Shown: positions 15,611-21,462, counted from the first letter of the stretch. The stretch: 22,249 bases of DNA from HK-STAS-PATE-36 sp964610345 (GCA_964610345.1 CAZSVQ010000013.1:1-22249); one strand, 5' to 3'. Notes: generated from the letters alone by a model not told the origin. Made by a program: numbers and translations.

Positions 15611-16253
15611 CAGTAACTCCCACCAATTCAAACACAAAAAGTGTGCGATCTTGGAAGTTGGCCCCAGAACATGTTTGGAGCGTTAATATTGGTGCACCTT
15701 GGTAATAAAGAATACTGCTGTCATTTGGGTTGGTTGTAAATGACCGTGATAATCTATAGATAAACCGCTGGTTGTTATCGGTCGTAACATAGGCGACACT
15801 ACCCGGCTTAATTTTTAACAACCTAGAGAATACATTCGAACGGTTGTGTCCATATATAAAGGTATTACCACTAGTTGTATTTGGGCGAGAAGTCATAACC
15901 GCATAATAAGCGCTATTCCTGCTAATCGTCCATTTTTTGTTTTGTTTATTATAATAACCCTTGGCAATTGGTAAATTTATATCGACTTCATCAATTTGTA
16001 TCCGTACAGGGTAACCCGGAGATTGTGGAGTGTTTTGTTTGATTGGAGTAGCTACAATACTCTGTCCACTAGTGTCCTGAGCAACTACTTCGTTAGGTTC
16101 TGGTGTGTAGTTATATTCTTCATTTACCAGGCTATTTTTCATCATAAAAACACTACCGACAATAACCAATGTCAGGCCGACAAGTGCAATTAAAATATGT
16201 AGTTTACGTTTCATAGCAAAAAACAAAGGGGCAGCAACCAAAGCTACCGCCAC
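15603..16253 (-). CDS. Class E sortase
   Basis: A 216-residue membrane-anchored transpeptidase; 203 residues if started at the ATG at 16214. A TM helix lies at about 17-37. The sortase beta-barrel follows (about 80-212) with the catalytic His in YGHN (H136), Cys in LTLQTCSG (C195) and Arg in QDRTLF (R203). The TLxTC context is typical of class E enzymes, which link LPxTG or LAxTG proteins to the envelope. The upstream GTG at 16253 is poorly supported. ATG 16214 gives a conventional MKRK-type membrane anchor. A dedicated LPNTG substrate gene ends only 14 nt upstream and the GT2 start overlaps its stop, so the three form one operon. Confidence 0.88.
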   Translation of the reverse strand: MAVALVAAPLFFAMKRKLHILIALVGLTLVIVGSVFMMKNSLVNEEYNYTPEPNEVVAQDTSGQSIVATPIKQNTPQSPGYPVRIQIDEVDINLPIAKGYYNKQNKKWTISRNSAYYAVMTSRPNTTSGNTFIYGHNRSNVFSRLLKIKPGSVAYVTTDNNQRFIYRLSRSFTTNPNDSSILYYQGAPILTLQTCSGANFQDRTLFVFELVGVTDA

Positions 16254-16267
16254 TCCGCCTATGACTC

Positions 16268-16435
16268 TTAGCGAGCCTTATTTACTGCAAAACGTACGAT
16301 TGTTGAAATAACAATCACTACGCCAACAGCAATACTGGTTACTGCAATCGCAGTTAGTGCACGGTTACCACCTGTATTTGGCAACACAACGCTACCAACT
16401 ACAACAGCACCCGCTCCTTTACCACCTTCGTACAT
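16268..16435 (-). CDS. 55-residue LPNTG sortase substrate
   Basis: The ORF is complete with a good Shine-Dalgarno (AAGGAG, 7 nt before ATG). It encodes 16 N-terminal residues rich in Gly/Ala/Val, then VLPNTGG (17-23), a hydrophobic helix (about 27-49) and a basic tail (VNKAR). This is a full cell-wall sorting signal attached to almost no protein and with no room for a separate signal peptide. It sits directly before the sortase gene, so it is very probably that enzyme's substrate. Its role might be as a cap or acceptor on the envelope polymer, or as a regulator of sortase. It is too short for most gene callers. Confidence 0.75.
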   Translation of the reverse strand: MYEGGKGAGAVVVGSVVLPNTGGNRALTAIAVTSIAVGVVIVISTIVRFAVNKAR

Positions 16436-16524
16436 GTGTCTCTCCTTATGGCTTTAGACGCGATCAGTAAGTTTAGCCAACAAAAAATGAGTGCCAAACG
16501 ACCCTCACGCTTTTGTACACATTT

Positions 16525-16553
16525 ATTTTACTACATTTTTGATTTTTTGTAAA
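16525..16553 (-). promoter_or_regulatory. Promoter of the LPNTG-sortase-GT2 operon
   Basis: On the minus strand, TTTACA (16553-16548), a 17-bp spacer and TAAAAT (16530-16525) predict transcription from about 16518. This leaves an 80-nt leader before the LPNTG start. Confidence 0.5.
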
Positions 16554-16575
16554 GCTTTTTTTCAATATTTTTTAA

Positions 16576-18318
16576 TTACGTCCAGAGGGCGTTATCTAAG
16601 TAAATAACCGTACCAGCACCACTAGCCACGATAACTTGTAGGCTTGAGCTCTTGACGTTAACCGAACTTGGTTTGTAGCTAAATAACGTCTGCCCGCTGA
16701 CAGCATCCGATTTTGTATGCAGATATTGACCACTAATCCAGTTGCCATTAGCATCATATTCGTCAACATAAAAACCAATTCCACTACTTAATGAAATAAT
16801 TTTTAAGTCACAACTAATCTGATAAGTTTTGTCACTATTAACGCTAACTTTTGAAGAAAACAGATGTACATTTTTACTAGCCATATTGGTTAACTTTATT
16901 GAGTTTTTTAAGCTTGATGCCGATCCATTGTTTAAGGTATCTAGTGTTATGGCAGTTGGCGCATCAGTTGACCAGCCCGTAAGACCAGCTTCAAAATTAC
17001 CGTTGATTAGCATGTTTACTGGTGTTGGGTCAGGGTTTGGCGATGGCCCACTAGTTGTCGCAAACCATTGCACACTATCTATATAAACCACAATGCCCGA
17101 GTTATTCATAATAATAATTTGCAAACGTGCCCGATTAACCATGTTAGAGCTAGCTGTATACATAAACGACAAATCCTTAGCGTACCAAGTATTTATGGAT
17201 TGTTTGTACTGACCACTTATCCAGTTGCCATCTTTATCGTATTCGTCCACATAAAAGCCAACTGCGCCACTGCTTATTGCCGTGAGGTTTATATAACCTT
17301 TAACTACGTAAGTACTGCTTGGATTAACATTTACAGTTGGGGTAAATACATGTATGTTTTTAGTACCAGCAGTAACTTTTACAGACCGTTTTGGTTCTGG
17401 TGTACTACCTTTGGTGGTTGTATCTATTTTTACGGATTTACCTCCGTCTGTTGTCCAACCATTACTTATAGAAGTACCGGTATCAGGTTCTTTAACCAAA
17501 TTATCTACCTTTTCTGCTGTTACCAACCCCTTGCTTACATTAGTTGTGCTAACATTTTGGCTTTTTATATAAGAAGCAATGGTAGTTAAATCTGCTGTAC
17601 TAAACTGATAATCTTCTGGGTTAGTACTTGGATTGTCTTGAATATCATGAAACACCAAAATCAACCATGTGTCATTGGCCACAGCTTGGTCAATATAGCT
17701 CTTAACCGTATCAACACTCACGCCAGCTTGTACTTGTTGAACACGCAATAAATAGTTTTCGTATGGCCACTGGTTATAACCAGTGTCATGAAACGGTCGA
17801 TGATTGGTGTAGTATTTAGCAATCGAAGCCAACACTTTTTGATTATAGTCACCATAAGGAGTCGCAAAAGATGTTACATTTATGCCCTGTGCTTGCAAGG
17901 CATTTTTACTATTAGCCACTTCACGCTCAAGCTTGGTATTGTTAATTTCTGTCATCAATGGGTGGCTTACGCTATGTGAACCGATTTCCCAACCATAAGT
18001 ATTTTGCAAACTTTTAATCTGTGCCCAAGTCATATAAGGAATATCACCATCGGCTGGGCAATTGTTTGGCACCGTGATTTTGCCCACACAACTTGTGGTT
18101 ACATAGCTTGTGCCGGTCATACCATATTCTGATAAAATTGGCGCTACTTTGGTGAAATTACTAGCCCCACCATCATCAAAAGTAAAAGATACTTTAGCCT
18201 TTGGTGTCGGATTTTGCACAGCTGCTTCTGTGACATTACTTTTAAATAAACCAGTTGCAAATACTGCCGTAATTACCGCGCTGGATATTAGTAATTTTTT
18301 AACTATAGAAATGGACAT
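16576..18318 (-). CDS. Exported polysaccharide deacetylase with two C-terminal carbohydrate-binding-like modules
   Basis: A 580-residue protein. It has a signal peptide/anchor (1-33), a NodB homology domain (about 40-262) and two related beta-sandwich modules (about 270-420 and 437-580). NodB motifs: TFDDGG (D48, D49), SHSVSHP (H115, H119), TPYGDYN (152-158, motif 3 without the usual Arg) and LILVFHDI (H224). These proteins remove N-acetyl groups from GlcNAc polymers outside the cell, as IcaB/PgaB or PgdA do. The two modules share GFYVDEYD..GNWISGQY, so they arose by duplication, and resemble CBM_4_9-type binding domains. The Pro-rich linker PSPNPDPTP separates them. The gene is just upstream of the sortase/GT2 operon. 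Confidence 0.87.
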   Translation of the reverse strand: MSISIVKKLLISSAVITAVFATGLFKSNVTEAAVQNPTPKAKVSFTFDDGGASNFTKVAPILSEYGMTGTSYVTTSCVGKITVPNNCPADGDIPYMTWAQIKSLQNTYGWEIGSHSVSHPLMTEINNTKLEREVANSKNALQAQGINVTSFATPYGDYNQKVLASIAKYYTNHRPFHDTGYNQWPYENYLLRVQQVQAGVSVDTVKSYIDQAVANDTWLILVFHDIQDNPSTNPEDYQFSTADLTTIASYIKSQNVSTTNVSKGLVTAEKVDNLVKEPDTGTSISNGWTTDGGKSVKIDTTTKGSTPEPKRSVKVTAGTKNIHVFTPTVNVNPSSTYVVKGYINLTAISSGAVGFYVDEYDKDGNWISGQYKQSINTWYAKDLSFMYTASSNMVNRARLQIIIMNNSGIVVYIDSVQWFATTSGPSPNPDPTPVNMLINGNFEAGLTGWSTDAPTAITLDTLNNGSASSLKNSIKLTNMASKNVHLFSSKVSVNSDKTYQISCDLKIISLSSGIGFYVDEYDANGNWISGQYLHTKSDAVSGQTLFSYKPSSVNVKSSSLQVIVASGAGTVIYLDNALWT

Positions 18319-18356
18319 AACTCACCAATCGTCCCACCATAAAATTAATCAACATT

Positions 18357-18386
18357 ATTATACTAACTTTTAAACTATTTTGTCAA
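18357..18386 (-). promoter_or_regulatory. Promoter of the deacetylase gene
   Basis: On the minus strand, TTGACA (18386-18381), an 18-bp spacer and TATAAT (18362-18357). A GGTGAG Shine-Dalgarno-like motif precedes the ATG at 18318. Confidence 0.75.
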
Positions 18387-18412
18387 GTATATGTGTTAAG
18401 ATACGCTTGTGT

Positions 18413-19126
18413 TTAGCCAAGCGAACGCTTTATAACTCGCTCAACCAATACCGAACAATCTGAGTAATCACCTAGCACGTAGGCTACATCTTCAGCAATT
18501 TCTTGCTCGCGTTGCTGACGCGATAAACCACGGTTTCTGGTATTTGTCCGGTTAATGTCGGCTTCTTCAAAATCTGCCATGGCAATTGCATCACGGTAGA
18601 TACGTTCATCATTGGCTAGCTGGCAATCAACACCATACTCTGTGCCACCGGCTTGCTTGTGATGATGTTCTTCAACTGCTCGTACCATTGCTTGCGGGAA
18701 ACCACGACTACGCAAAATTGCCCCGCCAGCACAAACGTGAGCTTGCATGGCCAACCGATCGCTTGCTGTCCACTCTAGGCCTGCAGTACTCTTTTGGAGC
18801 AAAGACTGCGGAACGGCCAATTTACCAATATCATGCAGTATAGCACCGCCAAATATCGGGCTCGGGTCCATATTAATTCCGTAAAAGCCACTAATTTCAT
18901 CGGCAATTTCCATAGCAATTGGTAATGTACGCAATCCACCAATGGCAGCATCCTCATCATGTCGGGCTAATTTACCTAAAAGCCTAAATGTTGTATCCAA
19001 AAATGACCCGTTGATTCCATTTTGTTTAGCAATTTCTTTAGCATCGACCAATAAATCATCGTAAGGACGTTGGCCGACATAGTCAACAAGCGGTATCATA
19101 TTTGGACATAATTCGGTTGTGGTCAT
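18413..19126 (-). CDS. HD-GYP-like phosphohydrolase
   Basis: A 237-residue soluble protein of the HD superfamily. Metal-binding motifs in order: an early His (ARHDED), HDIGK (98-102), His in MQAHVCAGG (H130), EEHHHK (152-157) and a late Asp in AMADFEEAD. The spacing follows HD-GYP domains, which hydrolyse cyclic di-GMP or other nucleotides, but the GYP signature is altered (GGTEYG). Substrate is therefore uncertain. The frame is open to a TTG at 19177, but a TATAAT box at 19163-19158 lies inside that extension, so the ATG at 19126 is preferred. No signal or TM segment is visible. Confidence 0.7.
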   Translation of the reverse strand: MTTTELCPNMIPLVDYVGQRPYDDLLVDAKEIAKQNGINGSFLDTTFRLLGKLARHDEDAAIGGLRTLPIAMEIADEISGFYGINMDPSPIFGGAILHDIGKLAVPQSLLQKSTAGLEWTASDRLAMQAHVCAGGAILRSRGFPQAMVRAVEEHHHKQAGGTEYGVDCQLANDERIYRDAIAMADFEEADINRTNTRNRGLSRQQREQEIAEDVAYVLGDYSDCSVLVERVIKRSLG

Positions 19127-19157
19127 GTTTGTGTGGCTATTAAACTTATCAACTACT

Positions 19158-19163
19158 ATTATA
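19158..19163 (-). promoter_or_regulatory. -10 box of the HD-GYP-like gene
   Basis: TATAAT on the minus strand, 31 nt before ATG 19126. The -35 region is poor. Confidence 0.45.
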
Positions 19164-19200
19164 CGCTTATTTGTCAAAGGTTTTTATGTAATTGGCCATA

Positions 19201-19227
19201 AATAAAAAAATCCGGTTCATAACCGGA
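19201..19227 (-). terminator. Intrinsic terminator after tRNA-His
   Basis: Read on the minus strand, TCCGGTT-ATG-AACCGGA (7-bp stem) is followed by TTTTTTTATT. Confidence 0.88.
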
Positions 19228-19236
19228 AGCTTTAAT

Positions 19237-19314
19237 TGGGGTGCCTGAAGGGACTTGAACCCTCGATCTTCGGAACCACAACCCGACGCTTTAACCAACT
19301 AAGCTACAGGCACC
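19237..19314 (-). tRNA. tRNA-His (anticodon GTG)
   Basis: Minus strand. Acceptor GTGCCTG/CAGGCAC with an extra G(-1) opposite C73, the hallmark of tRNA-His. The anticodon stem is TCGGG/TCCGA with loop TTGTGGT, the T loop is TTCAAGT, and CCA is encoded. Confidence 0.96.
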
Positions 19315-19333
19315 ATATATCCGAACAGGGGTC

Positions 19334-19362
19334 ATTATACGGCAAACTAAGTTAATTTTCAA
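19334..19362 (-). promoter_or_regulatory. Promoter of tRNA-His
   Basis: On the minus strand, TTGAAA (19362-19357), a 17-bp spacer and TATAAT (19339-19334), 20 nt before the tRNA. Confidence 0.75.
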
Positions 19363-19415
19363 TAACGAATCACTAAACTAAATATTTGACACCTCTGTTA
19401 TTTGATATAAATGTA

Positions 19416-19444
19416 TTGACTTTTTTATTGTGTTATGTTAATAT
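19416..19444 (+). promoter_or_regulatory. Promoter of cassette 1
   Basis: ATTGACT with a 17-bp spacer and TAATAT. Transcription is predicted from about 19451. It is closely similar to the promoter before cassette 2 (20403-20431), including GTGTTATG in the spacer. It drives a 225-nt leader that includes the left inverted repeat and a strong hairpin. Confidence 0.65.
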
Positions 19445-19573
19445 ATCTGCTTGGTCATTTTTTTGGCCAGTTACTCGCAAATTTTTGGTTAACCCATTTA
19501 TTGGTAGAAAACCAGGATTTATAGAGTTTTAACAGTTAGGTATAGATATGGATTCTTACTGAAAAGGGCTACA

Positions 19574-19621
19574 CCGTTGCCGATATAAAATATTAAATTA
19601 TTGATATTTTATACCGGCAAC
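19574..19621 (+). repeat. Long leader hairpin in cassette 1
   Basis: An 18-bp stem, GTTGCCGATATAAAATAT against ATATTTTATACCGGCAAC, has one mismatch and a 10-nt loop. It lies in the 5' leader, 55 nt before the ATG. Confidence 0.85.
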
Positions 19622-19675
19622 CGTCGGAACCCCCAGCTTCCGGGCTCCCGCCTGGACGAACAGAAAGCAATCATC

Positions 19676-20179
19676 ATGAAGAAGAGTATTCTTATCGTCC
19701 CAGTGTTGATGATCGCCGTCGCGATCATCGCCGTCCTCGCTGGCATCCGGCCGGCTGAGGCAACCGATAGCGTGGTTCCCGCCACCTGTGACGGCACCGA
19801 GGCCTATGCCCCGGTGAACTACGTCAACGACAGCGACTACGACCAGTCAGTCGAAGTCTCCGTTGACGGAGAGTTGCACGCAGGGATCATCCTGCCCCCC
19901 GGAGGCTCGATTGAGAGCTTCCCACTCGGTGCTTCCGTCACGGAAGGTGGCGAGCTGATGTTGCACATCAGCAACGCTGTCTACCCAGTCGATGGGATCC
20001 AGGTAATCCGCATGACCTTTGGGCCTGTGGATTGCTCGGCACCTCCGACGACGACGTCAACCGTTCCGGTTGATATCGGCACACCCGCTACGGTGGTCAA
20101 CAGTGACGCATACGTCACGCCATCGAGCACCGTACTACAGGCTTCCGAACCGCCGATGCCACTAAGCATCGCTGGCTGA
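19676..20179 (+). CDS. Secreted protein of cassette 1, unknown function
   Basis: A 167-residue protein, not recognised. It has a clear signal peptide (MKKSILIVPV, hydrophobic to about 23, cleavage near PAEA-29). A beta-rich domain follows (about 32-121) with NYVNDSDYDQSVEVSVDG and PPGGSIESFPLG and two cysteines (C38, C120) that could bridge it. The Thr/Pro/Val/Ser-rich tail (PPTTTSTVP...) suits a cell-surface stalk. Codon use is GC-rich (GCC, GTC, ATC, GGC), unlike the neighbouring genes, and it stops with TGA. The tail style and codon use resemble actinobacterial secreted proteins, suggesting transfer. ATG 19676 was chosen because the signal peptide starts there; the frame is open from 19601 through the leader. 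The Shine-Dalgarno is weak (AGAAAG). Confidence 0.7.
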   Translation: MKKSILIVPVLMIAVAIIAVLAGIRPAEATDSVVPATCDGTEAYAPVNYVNDSDYDQSVEVSVDGELHAGIILPPGGSIESFPLGASVTEGGELMLHISNAVYPVDGIQVIRMTFGPVDCSAPPTTTSTVPVDIGTPATVVNSDAYVTPSSTVLQASEPPMPLSIAG

Positions 20180-20220
20180 CCATCCAGGTCAGCAACATCG
20201 GGCGGGAACCCACGGGGCCT

Positions 20221-20292
20221 GGTGGGGAGCGTTGTTGCGCCCGAGATGTGACAGACCTAGTCTGAGCAACTCGAGCCCACACGCTCCCCACC
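20221..20292 (+). repeat. GC-rich stem-loop after the cassette 1 gene
   Basis: A perfect 12-bp stem, GGTGGGGAGCGT/ACGCTCCCCACC, encloses nested stems GTTGC/GCAAC (20234-20238/20266-20270) and CAGAC/GTCTG (20252-20256/20260-20264). It is not followed by a T-tract. A comparable structure lies at the same place in cassette 2. Confidence 0.85.
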
Positions 20293-20343
20293 TACCTCGC
20301 CTTCAAAATCTATACCTAACTCAATCCACGTCTGCAACACCAG

Positions 20344-20363
20344 CACCAAAAATGGTGTTTTTT
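20344..20363 (+). terminator. Intrinsic terminator downstream of cassette 1
   Basis: CACCA-AAAA-TGGTG followed by six T. It lies 24 nt outside the right inverted repeat. Confidence 0.75.
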
Positions 20364-20402
20364 ATACCTAGTAATTGCTTAAGTTTTTTGCGTACATATA
20401 TA

Positions 20403-20431
20403 TTGACTATTATAAGTGTTTATGATAGTAT
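20403..20431 (+). promoter_or_regulatory. Promoter of cassette 2
   Basis: ATTGACT with a 17-bp spacer and TAGTAT. Transcription is predicted from about 20438, 60 nt before the left inverted repeat. The spacer shares GTGTT(T)ATG with the cassette 1 promoter. Confidence 0.65.
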
Positions 20432-20514
20432 TATCTATTGTGCTTGTGCAGAAATTCCTCAATAGAGTTTGTAGTTTCTACGCAAAAACGCACATTAAAA
20501 GTTAGGTATAGAAC

Positions 20515-20566
20515 TTATAAAACCTGATTTGTTTACGAATAATCATTGACAGTTCAGGTTTTATAA
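20515..20566 (+). repeat. Leader hairpin in cassette 2
   Basis: A perfect 13-bp stem, TTATAAAACCTGA/TCAGGTTTTATAA, with a 26-nt loop starts one base after the left inverted repeat. Two further hairpins follow before the gene: TAGGGAAGTTCCCTA and TTCAGC-ATTT-GCTGAA. Confidence 0.85.
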
Positions 20567-20624
20567 ATTGATGTTAGGGAAGTTCCCTACTTCAGCATTT
20601 GCTGAAAAACCAAAAGGAGCTTGC

Positions 20625-20897
20625 ATGGCTCAGAAGAAGGACCCTAGTATGGTGGTTGCAATACTCGCCCTGTTTTTGGCAGGTGCGGTGGTCTTTGGCG
20701 CCTTGTGGTGGGCCCAGCGAGACCAGGTAGAGTTTGTCCCTAAGGGCAAAACTACGACCACCCTGGTGCCAGAGTTGTCGGTAAGTAGCGTTTCACCACC
20801 CGAGGTGTCGATTGTGCCCAACGACACAGAAGGCTGCGCTACGCGCATGCCCGATGGATCAGTCGTCGAACACGGTTGCTCTGAGCAACCAAACTGA
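20625..20897 (+). CDS. Small membrane-anchored protein of cassette 2, unknown function
   Basis: A 90-residue protein, not recognised. It has a short basic N-terminus (MAQKKDPS), one TM helix (about 9-29) and a 60-residue probable exterior part with GKTTTTLVPELSV, then SPPEVSIVPND and two cysteines (C71, C85) near the C-terminus. It has a strong Shine-Dalgarno, AAGGAG, 7 nt before the ATG. GC-rich codon use and the TTTT..VP stalk parallel the cassette 1 protein despite no overall sequence similarity. It stops with TGA. A 130-codon antisense frame over this gene has no features and is not called. Confidence 0.65.
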   Translation: MAQKKDPSMVVAILALFLAGAVVFGALWWAQRDQVEFVPKGKTTTTLVPELSVSSVSPPEVSIVPNDTEGCATRMPDGSVVEHGCSEQPN

Positions 20898-20903
20898 CAG
20901 ATG

Positions 20904-21001
20904 TGCTGGGGAGCACCGAGGCGGGGACGTGTGGAATCTTGATTCAACTTCAGGCTAACCTGTTGTTCGCTCATGAAGCACCACCGTCCCCGCCTCCAGC
21001 A
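20904..21001 (+). repeat. GC-rich stem-loop after the cassette 2 gene
   Basis: GAGGCGGGGACG (20918-20929) pairs perfectly with CGTCCCCGCCTC (20985-20996). It is extended outward by TGCTG/CAGCA across a 9-nt bulge and inward by GTGG/CCAC, with an apical CAGG-CTAA-CCTG hairpin. It shares TGGGGAGC with the cassette 1 structure. Confidence 0.85.
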
Positions 21002-21085
21002 ATTCCTTTTCCTCTCTAACAACCAATTTTCTATACCTATCTTAACAACTTACTTTTTGATACTACAGATTATAGGTCTTTGAGT

Positions 21086-21091
21086 TATAAT
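21086..21091 (+). promoter_or_regulatory. -10 box of tRNA-Arg(TCT)
   Basis: TATAAT 11 nt upstream of the mature tRNA. No clear -35. Confidence 0.5.
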
Positions 21092-21102
21092 ATACTGCAC
21101 AT

Positions 21103-21179
21103 GCCCTGGTAGCTCAGCTGGATAGAGCAGGACGGTTCTAACGTCAAGGTCGGGGGTTCGAATCCCTCCCGGGGTGCCA
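21103..21179 (+). tRNA. tRNA-Arg (anticodon TCT)
   Basis: Acceptor GCCCTGG/CCGGGGT, D arm with GCTC..GAGC and loop AGCTGGATA, anticodon loop GTTCTAA, T loop TTCGAAT, discriminator G, encoded CCA. The first anticodon-stem pair is a G/A mismatch. Otherwise canonical. Confidence 0.95.
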
Positions 21180-21187
21180 TACAAAGT

Positions 21188-21216
21188 ACCGGTCCATGCG
21201 ACCGGTTTTTTATTTT
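21188..21216 (+). terminator. Intrinsic terminator after tRNA-Arg(TCT)
   Basis: A 7-bp stem ACCGGTC-CATGC-GACCGGT is followed by TTTTTATTTTA. Confidence 0.9.
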
Positions 21217-21462
21217 ATTTAAAACTTAGTTTAATACATCAATCACAAAAATGTTTATGTTTCAATTGGAATTAGAACATACTTAGTGTGCATTATGTTA
21301 AATCAGAATCAGTATTGTAAGACTTGGTAGCTAAGATGTTTTACTATTGGTAAATTCAGCTTTACCGATCAAAAATCTACTAGTTTAATAAATGGCAAGC
21401 AACCAGCCACAATCAATGGCACTACCAACGATGATTTATTAAAAATATATAGTGATATATGG
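21217..21462. other. AT-rich intergenic stretch, no gene called
   Basis: Between the tRNA-Arg terminator and the tRNA-Gly promoter. A start-less open frame (roughly 21335-21480, continuing into the tRNA) reads FTDQKSTSLINGKQPATING, but no start codon or homology is recognised. Confidence 0.4.

Larger units (their letters stand above)
19535..20320 (+). mobile_element. Candidate inverted-repeat-bounded gene cassette 1
   Basis: A 786-bp segment starting GTTAGGTATAGAT (19535-19547) and ending with its perfect complement ATCTATACCTAAC (20308-20320). Inside, in order: an AT-rich hairpin (19574-19621), a GC-rich gene for a secreted protein (19676-20179) and a GC-rich stem-loop (20221-20292). Base composition changes sharply from AT-rich flanks to GC-rich cargo. 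No transposase is encoded and no target duplication is obvious at the outer edges, so mobility is inferred. Confidence 0.5.
20321..20500 (+). other. AT-rich spacer between the two cassettes
   Basis: It contains a terminator (20344-20363), a solo cassette-end-like sequence TTTTTTATACCTAG (20358-20371), a promoter (20403-20431) and the leader motif ATAGAGTTT, which also occurs before cassette 1. A 77-codon frame spanning 20232-20465 has no protein-like features and is not called. Confidence 0.6.
20501..21041 (+). mobile_element. Candidate inverted-repeat-bounded gene cassette 2
   Basis: A 541-bp segment starting GTTAGGTATAGAA (20501-20513) and ending TTCTATACCTATC (21029-21041), 12 of 13 positions complementary. 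The internal order is the same as in cassette 1: TATAAAA-type hairpin (20515-20566), GC-rich small membrane-protein gene, GC-rich stem-loop (20904-21001). The cargo differs completely from cassette 1 while the ends match. Confidence 0.5.

Noticed and set aside
17068..17589. 173-codon plus-strand frame opposite the deacetylase
   Set aside because: Cys/Tyr/Ile-rich composition typical of an antisense shadow over a well-supported gene.
20232..20465. 77-codon plus-strand frame in the cassette spacer
   Set aside because: It crosses the stem-loop, inverted repeat, terminator and promoter and has no protein-like content.
20314..20507. Integron attC site: ACCTAAC and GTTAGGT match the R''/R' core consensus RYYYAAC/GTTRRRY
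   Set aside because: The span is 194 bp, longer than usual attC sites. I could not find convincing L boxes, complementarity extends outside the cores, the span contains a promoter and terminator, and no integrase is visible. Worth testing only by folding and an IntI search.
20630..21022. 130-codon minus-strand frame over cassette 2
   Set aside because: No signal, domain or Shine-Dalgarno. The plus-strand gene is better supported.
19380..21060. Large non-coding RNA (ROOL/GOLLD/HEARO-like) instead of protein-coding cassettes
   Set aside because: Both frames give convincing signal or TM segments, and cassette 2 has a strong Shine-Dalgarno. I see no conserved ribozyme-like core.
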